Origin: Cydia pomonella
Taxonomy: Eukaryota > Arthropoda > Insecta > Lepidoptera > Tortricidae
Assembly (NCBI RefSeq): GCF_033807575.1
Contig: NW_026907786.1
Location: forward strand, 124,001-188,000
Direction: 5' to 3'
DNA length: 64,000 bases
The stretch's first letter is position 1. Each line of letters begins with the position of its first letter. A program made the position numbers and the translations under genes. Below, piece by piece: positions 1 to 9,906 of this stretch. Below the pieces are notes generated by a model. That model searched no databases. It saw nothing but the letters and a program-made list of their open reading frames with translations, and was not told the DNA's origin.

Positions 1-293
1 TAAATATAAATGTATCAACAACGAAAAAGTTCGTTTTAATTTTAGTTACATCGTAATAAACAAAGAATGTGAGCGAGCGAGTGCCTGGCGTGCAAGTTAT
101 TTAAGCATTTTGATGGTAGGCAATTTTTAATGTAGAGCTGATTACATTTTCCTTCCAGATATTTCAGAAATCTCATTTTATGACCAAATACCTACAAGGG
201 CATTTCGGAAATCTCTTTAGGAATTTTAAAATAGGATACACGAGTCGTAGTATTATGAGACTGGGTTGTAACGAAACGCACCCGCGCCCGCAG

Positions 294-462
294 GAACCAC
301 TACCTGGAGTACCTGAGCCGGCTGATCCGGCGGCGCGAGATCGACCCGCTGCCGATCCTCGGCATCGACGACCTGGAGACGCTCGTGAAGCGCGCGGCGC
401 TGCGGCCGCCGCCGCGGCCGTACGGCTCGCTCGACGGCCTGTACCGCCGCGGCCTCGTCGAG
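294..462 (+). CDS. Unidentified GC-rich exon-like block 1
   Basis: I do not recognise this gene. A 169-bp block, strikingly GC-rich against AT-rich surroundings, follows a possible 3' splice site (CCCGCAG at 287-293) and ends in GAG directly before GTAACT, a good 5' splice site. Read from base 295 it is open. It begins NHYLEYLSRLIRRR, has a DPLPILGIDDLE stretch in the middle and ends GSLDGLYRRGLVE. It would enter with one base completing a split codon and leave in phase 0. The next block (484-646) has the same layout (HY.EYL..L, then DP.PI, then D..Y near the end), which suggests duplicated exons of one gene that continues outside the window. No signal peptide or known domain is visible. It could also be a broken gene copy. 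Confidence 0.4.
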
Positions 463-483
463 GTAACTGGTCGATGTTGTCAG

Positions 484-646
484 GGCGCACTACGTGGAGT
501 ACCTGGCGGCGCTGTGCCGGCCGCTGGACCCGATCCCCATCATGGACGTGCCCGAGCTGGTGGCGGAGCTGCGGCGCCGTGCGCTGCCGCTGCCCGAGCG
601 CGGCCCGTGGGACACGGACCCCATCTACGCTGGCATGTGTGCTGAG
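484..646 (+). CDS. Unidentified GC-rich exon-like block 2, similar to block 1
   Basis: A second GC-rich block begins after TTGTCAG (477-483) and ends in GAG before GTTAGA. Read from base 485 it starts AHYVEYLAALCRPLDPIPI and ends near DPIYAGMCAE. Entry phase (one leading base) and exit phase (0) match block 1, and the order of motifs is the same. Only 21 bases, GT...AG, separate the two. That is too short for a normal insect intron, and splicing block 1 directly to block 2 would shift the frame. Possible explanations are a tandem exon duplication with alternative use, a collapsed assembly, or a pseudogene. Function unknown. Confidence 0.38.
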
Positions 647-690
647 GTTAGACCGTACTAATCTTCAAACCAAACAGTTATTGATTGTAA

Positions 691-1069
691 GGGCGTTTTC
701 ACGTCGTCCGATCCGATATCGGATGGAAGTAAAATGTAAGACGTGTTTTTCTATATTTATTTATCAGTACCTAAATAAAACATTACTAAAACTCGACAGA
801 TAACGCAAAATAGACGGACTTGATGCCATATGGCACTCTCCTGCAGCTGTTTTTGTTCATTGGCGCCTTCCGACATCCGATACTGGAAAGGCGCTTCCGG
901 TAATTTCAGCCATAACGGAGCCTCCCGTCAACTGTCGGACCGATATTTGTTAGCAATGGTAGCATAATGTTTGTTGAAGTGTGCGTGACCGCTCAAGACG
1001 GCACCCCCGCGGCTTGGCTACGCGTATGTACCCTACATCCAATATCGGATCGGACAATGTAAAACGCTC
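691..1069. mobile_element. PIF/Harbinger-like MITE with TAA target duplication
   Basis: A 379-bp non-coding element. The left end reads GGGCGTTTTCAC and the right end, reversed, GAGCGTTTTACA. Both ends then share GTCCGATCCGATAT. The flanks are TAA (688-690) and TAA (1070-1072), the 3-bp duplication typical of PIF/Harbinger elements. No transposase is present, so it would have been moved in trans. Confidence 0.72.
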
Positions 1070-1072
1070 TAA

Positions 1073-2404
1073 TAGGCGAAAAGTCTGAGATAAAAACGTG
1101 CCCGTTAGCTTAACATCCGAAACATATGGCGCTGTACTGCACCATGTTTCCTGGTTACTGAATTGTTAAACGTCAAATTTTGACAGCCTAAGTTGCCGCA
1201 TAAGTAATGTACCGAGCCATGCAGCGCTAGCGCCATCTCGACTGTCAAATTCGAAGCAAGAAATTGTCTAGACTTTCCCCATCATAGACACTTAATAAAT
1301 CTTTGGTTTAATATCACTAAGTTTTCAGAGAATTAGGCATACCACTCGGTAATAAATGTAGGTATGTATATGAAAATAATAAAGCCAAAGAGGTGTATGC
1401 TAAGAATAGACGCCGGGCCTACTCGGGCGATTACCCATGGGGGTGTACGAGAGCCGGCCAGTGTGACCCAAGAACGACATGGCCATGGAGAGGTGGCCGT
1501 GTTCTTATTTAAAATCCCGTTTTTTTACTGGCCGAGCAAATACGAACGCCGTTAACTTGCGGGTCAACAAGAACTCAAAATAGTAATTTGATTTACAAGG
1601 AGGCAAAGTTGTACTTTAACCCTCATGCTAATATTGATAACCGAGCAAGCAAAAGATCCTAAAATTTAACCACGAGTGGTTAGAAAAATTTAATCTTAAA
1701 CGTTGCGAGGGTTTTAGACATAAGTAACTTTGCTACGGAGTGAAACACAAATTTTATCAACGCGAGAATAATGCATACAGTTTGTAAAACGTTACCTATC
1801 AAATCCAAATGAACGCTATGAATGGACTTGTTTTTTTATTATTAATCCAGAAATAATTGTTTTGATCAACAAAAATTAACATAATTTTAAAGTCGTCTGC
1901 AACAGGAACCTTAAAATTTGCATCAACTTACTTGGCCACTCTTGTGGATAAAATGCAACTTTCTCGTCATTTTTTGAAGGCCTTTACGAGCTGGAGAATA
2001 AATATTTGTTGACATACTCTATGTCTGTTACAGTGTTCCCAAAAATTGGCGTAGCTGCAAAAATGGCTAATTCATTAGCAAAACCTTATAATTCGAAAAT
2101 TTCATATTTATTTACAAGATGATGAAGAATAACTTCTTATATTTATGTTTTAGATCGTGAAAGAAAAAATACCCTTGGATTGATGGCCGTTTCTCTACCT
2201 GCCTAGTGCCTACCATCGTACATAATTCAAACATAACAAGAAGCTACTTGTATTCCAGTATCTTGAAATGATATTGTTATTTATATTATTTATTATAAAA
2301 TAAAATACCTATATTGCTTTATTCTTATTGTTTATTTATTATTCTGTCTCTTTACAGCTGTACTTTTATCCAGCAGAGTAAAAAAGCACATTAAGGTTAA
2401 GTAG
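1073..2404. other. Gene-free stretch
   Basis: AT-rich sequence with stop codons in all frames beyond short ORFs. There are short GC-richer patches near 1130-1260 and 1410-1500, but no splice-bounded exon, RNA gene or complete element could be delimited. Confidence 0.5.
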
Positions 2405-3570
2405 GTATAGACAATAGTATTTTATGCAACTGTTGTTTAAGAGAGGTCAAAAAAGGCGAGTGGCGTGAGTAACAATTGGAGGCGAAGCCGAAAATTGTTA
2501 ATAAAGACGCCACGAGTATTTTTTGACTCAGTTAAATAACGTTGCATACAATACTTTTTCTACGACCAAGCACTTACTTTGAAATAAAATTGTAAATTTA
2601 ACAATTTTTCCATTACATCTATCGCGATTTTGAAGGCAACAAATTTTTAGTTCTTGGGCCATCACCGATATTTTTTCAGGCGTAAACATTAAGTTTTCGT
2701 CTTCATCCATTTTAACTTGAAAGACACGCTTTTAACACAAAAGTGGAGATTTTATTCGACAAACACTTCTTCTTCCTAGCGTTGTGCGCCAAATCTTGGG
2801 ATTAGTTTTTACGAAAGCGACTATGGCAGTCTGTCTGTATGTCAATCTGACCTTCCAACCCAGAAGTAGTTTACCTTCATGTTGGGATTAGTCCGGTTTC
2901 CTCACAATGTTTTCCTTCACCGAAAAGCTATGATTATAATGCTCTTTGATACTGCGTATATGCACAAATGCGTTTTTGGGGAATAGACTAAAGACTTGTC
3001 TTGACAACTATAAAGCCCCTCCAGACTATGCGCGTGAATCGCGGCGCGACTTCGCGGAGCGAACATACCGCGACGTTGACGTAGACTCCACACTCGCACA
3101 ACTTCAGGGCGATTTTGCAGTTTGGTTCGCGGCAAGATGGCGCTGAAGGGTCAGCTGATCGGATTTAGTTTGCGGCAAGGCACTGATTCAAACTGGGAAC
3201 TGTGAGATTGATTTTTGGTTGATCAAGTTCGCACCCAATATAACCAAGTAGCCGCCATAGAAGGTTATGACAGTTCAGATTAACCGACTCGTGAGCGAAT
3301 CGCGGCGCGAAGCGATCGCGAGTGTGGAGTCTTGCAAGTTCGCGCTTCGCGTCTCCTCTGACGCGGGCCAAATACCGACAAAAAACGGGGAATAAGGCGC
3401 GAAGGCGTGAACAATCTGCGAAATCGACGCGAGGGCCCTCCACACTCGCGTTCGCGGCTTCGCGCCTCGATTCGCGCACGAGTATGGAGTTCCCTTAAGG
3501 TAGGGTTTTAAAGATGTGTGCACGACCCTTTAAATGACAAATAAAAGTACGGGAGTAGAAAAACTATTTT
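2405..3570 (+). repeat. Interspersed repeat copy 1, interrupted by a MITE
   Basis: Bases 2405-2660 and 2945-3570 match, in reverse orientation, the segment 9235-9765. The shared parts include a GGCGAAGCCGAAAATTG motif and the stretch around GTGCACGACCCTTTAAATG. Copy 1 carries extra sequence at about 2670-2940, of which 2845-2935 (CCTTCCAACCCAGAAG, then TTTCCTCACAATGTTTTCC) resembles a common lepidopteran retroposon tail. It also contains the inserted element 3014-3495. The 60-codon minus ORF at 2528-2710 is translation of the repeat and not a gene. Confidence 0.7.
3014..3495. mobile_element. PIF/Harbinger-like MITE, TAA duplication, empty site present
   Basis: A 482-bp GC-rich element with imperfect inverted ends: left AGCCCCTCCAGACT, right reversed AGGGAACTCCATACT, both leading into GAATCG and GGCGCGA. 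TAA flanks it at 3011-3013 and 3496-3498. The reverse-oriented repeat at 9235-9765 has the uninterrupted target with a single TAA (9315-9317 as TTA on the plus strand), which fixes the boundaries. A related element lies at about 24711-25062. ORFs read across it are spurious. Confidence 0.82.
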
Positions 3571-4711
3571 TCACCACACCAACGCGAGGAAAATAATAAG
3601 TTATTATTTTTGGTATTTCATAGTTATTATTATTAATAACTATGAAACACCAAAAAAATAAAACCAAATCAAATCCAAAACAACGTAATAAAATATCATT
3701 CAAGATCATCATTTAAAAGTCAATTCTACCATCTAACATAAGGAAATAACTCAATATTTGCATCTGATTACTCGCCCCACATGTGGATAAAATGCAATTT
3801 TTTCATTTGTTTTGGAACAATCAAGAGGGCCTTTACCAGTTGGTGTAGTGAAAACTATTTGAAAAGTGCGTGCCCCTCAGAGAACCTATTACGTCAACAT
3901 AAAGCTAACGCCGTGGCAACGCAGAGCACACAAACACTGCAAAAGCACCGACTTATGTCGTGTTTAATGTGCATCGCATGATCATCTACAAGCAGTGCCG
4001 GATTAACCCTTAAGCAAAATAAGCACTTGCTTAGGGCACCATGACCAGAAGGGGCACCAAAATCGTAGGCAAAAAAAAAATGTATTATAAAACTTTTTGT
4101 ACGTGTACAAGTAGGAAAACGAAGGGACGTAAGAGTAAGAGAGTAATAAGGGCATGTAAGCACGTCTTTAACGTAGGCCTTTGATTTGACCTTACGCGGA
4201 GGCCCTCAAAGCTCATGGCCAAAAAATCTTGCGGTCGGGGTCGCCCACCCGTCAGCCGATTTTCGACATAGGCTACCGATTTTGTAGCGAATTTGCTCTC
4301 TTGCACGCCAGATTTGTCGGCCAGGCCGAGCCGCAATACTGCGACCTATTTGACCATTTTTTAAGTGTTATAAGGGGCCCCGCGAAGGTTGAAAACCAAA
4401 AGAATCCTATCAAGTCACGCTTTCGAATAAATCCAAAGGCCCAGCAGCACATACAGGTGATTACATAACTTCGATTTCAAGCCACTGTTTTGCAGTTGTT
4501 GGGTCTTGAGCGGAGCTAGGCCTTCTAGAGGTTCTCTTAATCATTGCCGATAGTTATATTGCCAAAAGTCATTTCGCAGCCAATAATTAGCATAATTTTA
4601 TTTTTCCGAATGATCAAGTAGCAACTAACTGTTAGCAAATGTATGTTTGCCTAACAGCATCAAAAAGACACTTTTTAAAACGTATAACGTTTTCGCAAGT
4701 CGATCTTCTGC
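3571..4711. other. Gene-free stretch with repeat remnants
   Basis: There is a small hairpin around 3601-3660 (a GGTATTTCATAGTTATTA arm and its reverse complement). A segment at 3990-4060 with a TTAGGGCACCA motif recurs near 9090-9140, so it is repeat-derived. The GC-richer part 4195-4400 holds no supportable exon. Confidence 0.45.
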
Positions 4712-4788
4712 CTCACTTACACGGGCGGCGGTAATCGCTTACCATCAGGTGATCCGTCTGCTCGTTTGCCTCCTGTATCATAAAAAAA
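4712..4788 (+). repeat. Retroposon 3' tail typical of Lepidoptera
   Basis: The stretch contains GGCGGCGGTAATCGCTTACC, then ATCAGGTGATCCGTCTGCTC and GTTTGCCTCC, ending in a short A run. From memory this is a very common lepidopteran SINE/LINE 3' end. Only the tail is recognisable here. Confidence 0.6.
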
Positions 4789-5000
4789 CTTAGACTATGG
4801 CCATGGATCCAAATCAAAGCTTTCCTCTCTCGCAGCTCGGCCTACGGCCTCGTCCACACTTCGCCATTGATTTCAAGCTCTGCTTTCTTGCAGCTCGTCC
4901 TTTTATAACCTCATTCGTAAGCGCCAATCGGATGCTCCGCGCCTTCAGCCTTGTAATAAGCTCAGCCATAGACTTTGCCTTTACACATTATTATTTTCGA

Positions 5001-5163
5001 AAACGGGACTTAATCGCGTTTAATTAAGTTCTAAAATTACCTCCAACGTCAAGATAATGGTGTCGACTTTAGCCAGTCTTCTCCGAGACTATGGGGATAA
5101 CGCCATCCTTGAAACGTCGGAGGTAATTTTAAAACTTAATTATACGTGATTAAGTCCCGTTTA
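5001..5163. mobile_element. Palindromic MITE
   Basis: About 163 bp. The left arm begins AAACGGGACTTAATCGCGT and continues through AATTACCTCC. The right arm is its near reverse complement (GGAGGTAATTTT ... GATTAAGTCCCGTTT). Coding capacity is nil. Confidence 0.7.
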
Positions 5164-5545
5164 TAATTTGGCCATTAGTGAGTCAGAGCTAAGCCCAAAA
5201 GCTTAAGAGCAATTCCTAGCTGAGCAACTTTTCAAATCTCGAATTTTTGAAGCTATGTTTCTGTCGCGCTGCGGTGGGCGGGAGCGGGAGCTATCTAAGT
5301 GTGAGTGCGCACACACAGACGCGAGACGTGAGCGCTCACTCATTGCGCGCCGTTGCGTCGACATGTCGACGTCGCCCGCGAGCCTGACGGAATTCATCCT
5401 GCGCTGCCCGAAGCAAGTTGTTTTTGGTCTCATATTTTGATCACATAATATTGTTTTTCATTTTTATATTATACTGTATCTATTAATTACCATATAGGTA
5501 AAAACTGCAAAAAAGAATGATGTCCCGGCTTCGGTCGTCGTCGTA

Positions 5546-5679
5546 CAGTCAAGTGCAAAAATATGTATCGAAAGAATCTTCTCATAAATATGGTACTACG
5601 CTCTTATTACACTGGTATAAGACGCTATGAGACATATTTTTGAGTAAGATGTGTACACCCATATTTTTACACTTGACTG
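5546..5679. mobile_element. Mariner-like MITE (CAGTCAAGTG ends)
   Basis: A 134-bp element flanked by TA at 5544-5545 and 5680-5681. Its inverted ends are CAGTCAAGTGCAAAAATATG and a near-perfect reverse complement. The TA target duplication suggests mobilisation by a Tc1/mariner transposase. A cousin with CAGTCAGCG ends lies at 44512-44634. Confidence 0.72.
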
Positions 5680-5691
5680 TACCTATCCGTG

Positions 5692-8285
5692 ACAGTAAGT
5701 TGGGTGTGATCATGGTGTGTTGTGAAATTTTGTAAGTAGGTATAAATATATGGTTAAACTACAATCTATTTTACTTGTAGTACGATGGGGCTAAACTTGG
5801 GTCGCCTTATTGAAGAACGTATCGCAATGACAATCTGAGTAAAGTATGTTGGGGTAATGCCGGACAATTTTGGGACCAATTGAGAGAACTCGTGAAAAAA
5901 CGTTTTTTCACACAAACGTTTTTGCACATGATAGATTCTTGAAGTACGGAGCAAATCGTTAAATAATAACCGTAGATTCGGCCTGAATTTTGGTAATCTT
6001 CAATATAGAACGGTTTCAGTTTTGTACCTGTGTAAAGATGAGACATACTTTTTTTAGGGTAACGAGTGTTTTGCCATCAAGGGAGAACATAGGATGGTGA
6101 AAAAAAGTTGCTTCTAATGGAAAGAGAATAAGATATCACAAAAAAATAGGTCCGGTTTCTACCCTTCTCGAATGTAAGTATATAAATTGCAGCCACCAAT
6201 AATTACAAACTTAAAAGTTGTCATCGAAAGTTTTTAATTCGTATTTTTGAATCCGATCTTAACCCTGATACAAAAATTGGTACAATTGTGGCTCTCAAAC
6301 TTTGATACCTAATATAAGGCAATTTGATATGTAAGCAATGTGCTAAGAAACCTCTTATTGTAAGGTTACCCGAAGTAATAAAATAAGAAAAACGACTAAA
6401 ATAATAGATAGGTTTCGAAGTTTTGACAATTTAAGATCTCGTGAACTGTACAGGTTTAGTGAAAGTGTAAATGTATTGTTTATTGAAAGGAATGTACTGG
6501 AAGATATTACGTGCTTAAGTAGGAGGGACAAAAATCGAAATAAAAAAATAATCGTGCCCAGTCATTTTTAATGAAGGTCGCCAAAAAAATAAGAATCAAA
6601 CTTAGAAATCAAAAAGACTAAGTAGTTCTTTAAAAAGGTCAAAGTCACTGAGAGCCCATCTTGAAGTATGGAAAATAAGTAAAATTGCGATTTTATTGGT
6701 ATAATTTTGAAATTATATATATAGTTGATATACAATCTTTTTTTATAAAATGTAAGGATCGTATGTAAAGAGTAAAGTAAATATATAGGAAAAGGGAGCC
6801 CTCTTGAAGCATTTTAAGGAAACTAATTTCGAAGCCCTATCTCTATTTTGTATCCGAAACTAGCTATGTATGTATGCGTGCACATCTACATATGCATCTG
6901 TATGTGTAGGTACTTTATTGCAAAAAATTGCTCATTTGCTATCTATTTTACTCGATTTTGTTATAAAATTCAACATGTATCGTCATCTCTATACAATATA
7001 AATACTCTTTATTGCACACCTCAATAAAAGAAAACAATACAAAAGAAAACAGAAACATAAGCACAGGTAAACAACATGCGGTCTTATCGCTAAAAAGCGA
7101 TCTCTTCCAGGCTACCTTTGAGTTGCGGAAATTAAAAAAATGACATTGTCCGTAAGTAGGTGTACATACACATACAATATACATACATACAAAATAGACT
7201 CCCAAAATCTCTTCCTTTTGATTTACCGTCACGTTGGTAGTGGTACTGGATAAAAATAATGGTACGAAAGTGTGATCAAGAAAACAATAAATGTGATAAT
7301 TAAGTAGGTTAATTGAAGAAAATTTAAAGTTTGACAATCACTGCTGTTTTTTAAATAGGTAAAGAACGGGTTGTTTCTCTCGGATCTTTACCTGGAAGGG
7401 TCAAGATCGGATATCGGTCTGCAGCAGTCCTAGGTCTGTTTTGATTGGATAGTTATATAAAAAATATCGAAAAAGAAATTATACATTAAAACAAAAACAG
7501 TTTCGTCACAATACGCAAAATAAATTACAGGGCGAAGATCGGATAGAAGAAAAAAAATGCGAAAATATCTTGCTCCCTGTGATTGCCAATAGCACAAGCC
7601 CGACGCCCTGAGCGACGCGGGGACACTGGCAGTCGAAGCGCAATGAAATGGCATCTTACACAATGTTGCCAACATTAAAAAAATAAAGCCAAATTAGGGA
7701 GATATGAATGTCCTACGTTCTTCACCCGCATCCGGTATTTACCCAACATACCTACCTTAATCGTTGAACCGCCGCATTTCAAAATGGCCCTTATTTTGAT
7801 ATCGGCTAGCCGTATTGTAATACGGTGGATTATACAATACGACTGCGATACTTATATATAAATCCCCTCGTTAATGTAATTTCATTTTTGCTATCTAGTG
7901 GCAAACATCAAAGTAGTTATCTTTTACTTGTGACGCACAAGTGTGAGCAATGTAAAATACTATAAGTATTTCTAAAAAAAAAAATGCCTTGTTTATTGTG
8001 ATTAATTGATTATTAAATTCGCAAAATGCTGTCGTTTTATTTAAAATAATTAGACCAGTTCCGAAAGTACCGGGAAATCCCTGTTCCTATTTCCACCAGT
8101 ACCGAAAATCCCGGTTCTTTAAAACAGTACCGGTTCTGCAATCCCTAATAAGGATCTTATGCCCATCACTAATCCTTCTGTGTACGTATATTTATAAACT
8201 GTCTCCGCCTCCAATTCGTGCGATAAGGACAACTGCAGCTCGGACTAAAATTCACTCGCAAAAAACCCAAAAATCGAGGTTTCGC
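5692..8285. other. Gene-free stretch
   Basis: AT-rich DNA without a credible exon. The 129-codon minus ORF at 6948-7337 has low-complexity composition and no recognisable domain. At 8099-8148 the sequence ends in GGTTCTGCAATCCCTA, the reverse of a hAT-like terminus resembling the element at 61268-62471, but no partner end was found. Confidence 0.45.
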
Positions 8286-8594
8286 TCTCGACTGTTTCCT
8301 CCTCCAAAACGCAACCAATCATTATGAAATTTTGGAAATTGCAAGAGGAAGAAATAATCTATGCCGCTATGTTTTGATTTTTTGGATATTTATTGTCATA
8401 TTTGTATACTGTGCCTTTTTTTACAGCCAATTCAATTGAGCCGTTTTTGCGATTTTTGAGGCGCTGTAAGTTTCTTCAAAATAAAATAATCCAAAAAAGC
8501 AAAACATAGCGGCACAGATATTGATGATATTGATCTTATTTGAAAAAATCATTGCTCTAGGTTCAAAATCCAGGGAGGAAATAGTCGAGAGCGT
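8286..8594. mobile_element. Fold-back element
   Basis: Inverted arms: CTCTCGACTGTTTCCTCC near 8287 pairs with GGAGGAAATAGTCGAGAG near 8574, and the inner CCGCTATGTTTTG (8364) pairs with CAAAACATAGCGG (8501). About 310 bp, non-coding. Boundaries are approximate because no target duplication was resolved. Confidence 0.6.
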
Positions 8595-9234
8595 TTGTAT
8601 GAAAAAATCACCACTAGGAATTCCTCTTAAGAGGTTGAAAAATCCTGCGCGGAGCACGGCCAATGTTTTCGCTTACACTTGGACAGGGGTTGGCTCGGAC
8701 TTCGGCCTCGCACGGATTCCCACACGGTCAGATATTCTGGGCCTCCGGCTTTATTTATATTTATGGCATCGCAAGATGGCGTCTTCAATAAATTAAATAC
8801 ACTGTTCAAAACTTTCAGGGTACTCTTGGGCAGGTGCATAAGTAATGTTGCCTACACTGGGGATTATTTGAGGATTGAGGACCAAAACATGTTTTAATCG
8901 CATAATTAGCCAGTAAAGCAAGCACACAATGATAGATATTAGGTAATTTCGGTCATTTCGTTTAAATAGGTGCTTTGATAAAGGTGGCATTCGGATGGCG
9001 ACTTTAGCATTACTGTTTTCCAACTACAATGATACTGCTGCAGCACTGTCACTAAATTTACCAAGAAAATTCGATATAATCATGATGACTCTAGGGACAG
9101 GGGGCACCATAGTCTAGAAATGCTTAGGGCACCAAAACATCGTCTACAAGGTAGGAGCGTAGGTGGTACGGGTAGGCGCATTCGGAATGGGTTATCTTTA
9201 AAATGACTTCCTGCTCATAAAAAAACTGTCATAG

Positions 9235-9765
9235 GTTTGCATATGATATTTTTTCTACTACCGTACTTTTATTTGTCATTTAAAGGGTCGTGCACACATC
9301 TTTAAAACCCTACCTTATAGTTGTCAAGACAAGTCTTTAATCTATTCCCCAAAAACGCATTTGTGCATACACGCAGTATCTTTTTGGCACTTTTCGATAC
9401 TTCGTGTAATGACCACTTAAAAAATATTGTATGAAATACATTGTTGCCAACCTTATTTTAAATGTCATCTCTGACAAATAAGTGAAGAAATATCAGTGAT
9501 GGCCCAAGAAGTCACAAAAAATTTGCTGCCTTCAAAATCGCGATAGATGACATGAAAAATATTTGTTAAATTTACAATTTTATTTCAAATTAAGTGCTTG
9601 GTCGTAGAAAAAGTATTCTATGCAACGTTGTTTAACCGAGTCAAAAAATACTCGTGGCGTCTTTATTAACAATTTTCGGCTTCGCCTCAAATTGTTACTC
9701 ACGCCACTCGCCTTTTTTGACCTCTTTTAAACAACGGTTGCATAAAATACTATAAACTAATTAAA
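9235..9765 (-). repeat. Interspersed repeat copy 2 (uninterrupted)
   Basis: Reverse-oriented relative of 2405-3570. It lacks the MITE found at 3014-3495, so it acts as the empty site. It ends about 140 bp from the CWC25 stop codon, so the CWC25 3' untranslated region may reach into it. Confidence 0.7.
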
Positions 9766-9906
9766 AACTACTCCTTCTAAAACAATTTTTCGTAACTATA
9801 CATAGTGTCAAGACAAATCTAATTTCCAGTCGAAAGCCGCCGGCATCTTGACGGGCCAGTTATAAATTTTAGGCGCCAACAACAGTCAGGCTTAATCTAG
9901 TCGAGG

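Noticed and set aside
180..803. A 207-codon plus-strand ORF over the first GC-rich region
   Set aside because: It is not in the frame of either similar block (block 1 is read from 295, block 2 from 485) and owes its length to GC-rich composition. The two shorter, mutually similar readings are better supported.
6948..7337. 129-codon minus ORF
   Set aside because: Low-complexity hydrophobic and Cys/Phe-rich translation of AT-rich DNA, with no family features.
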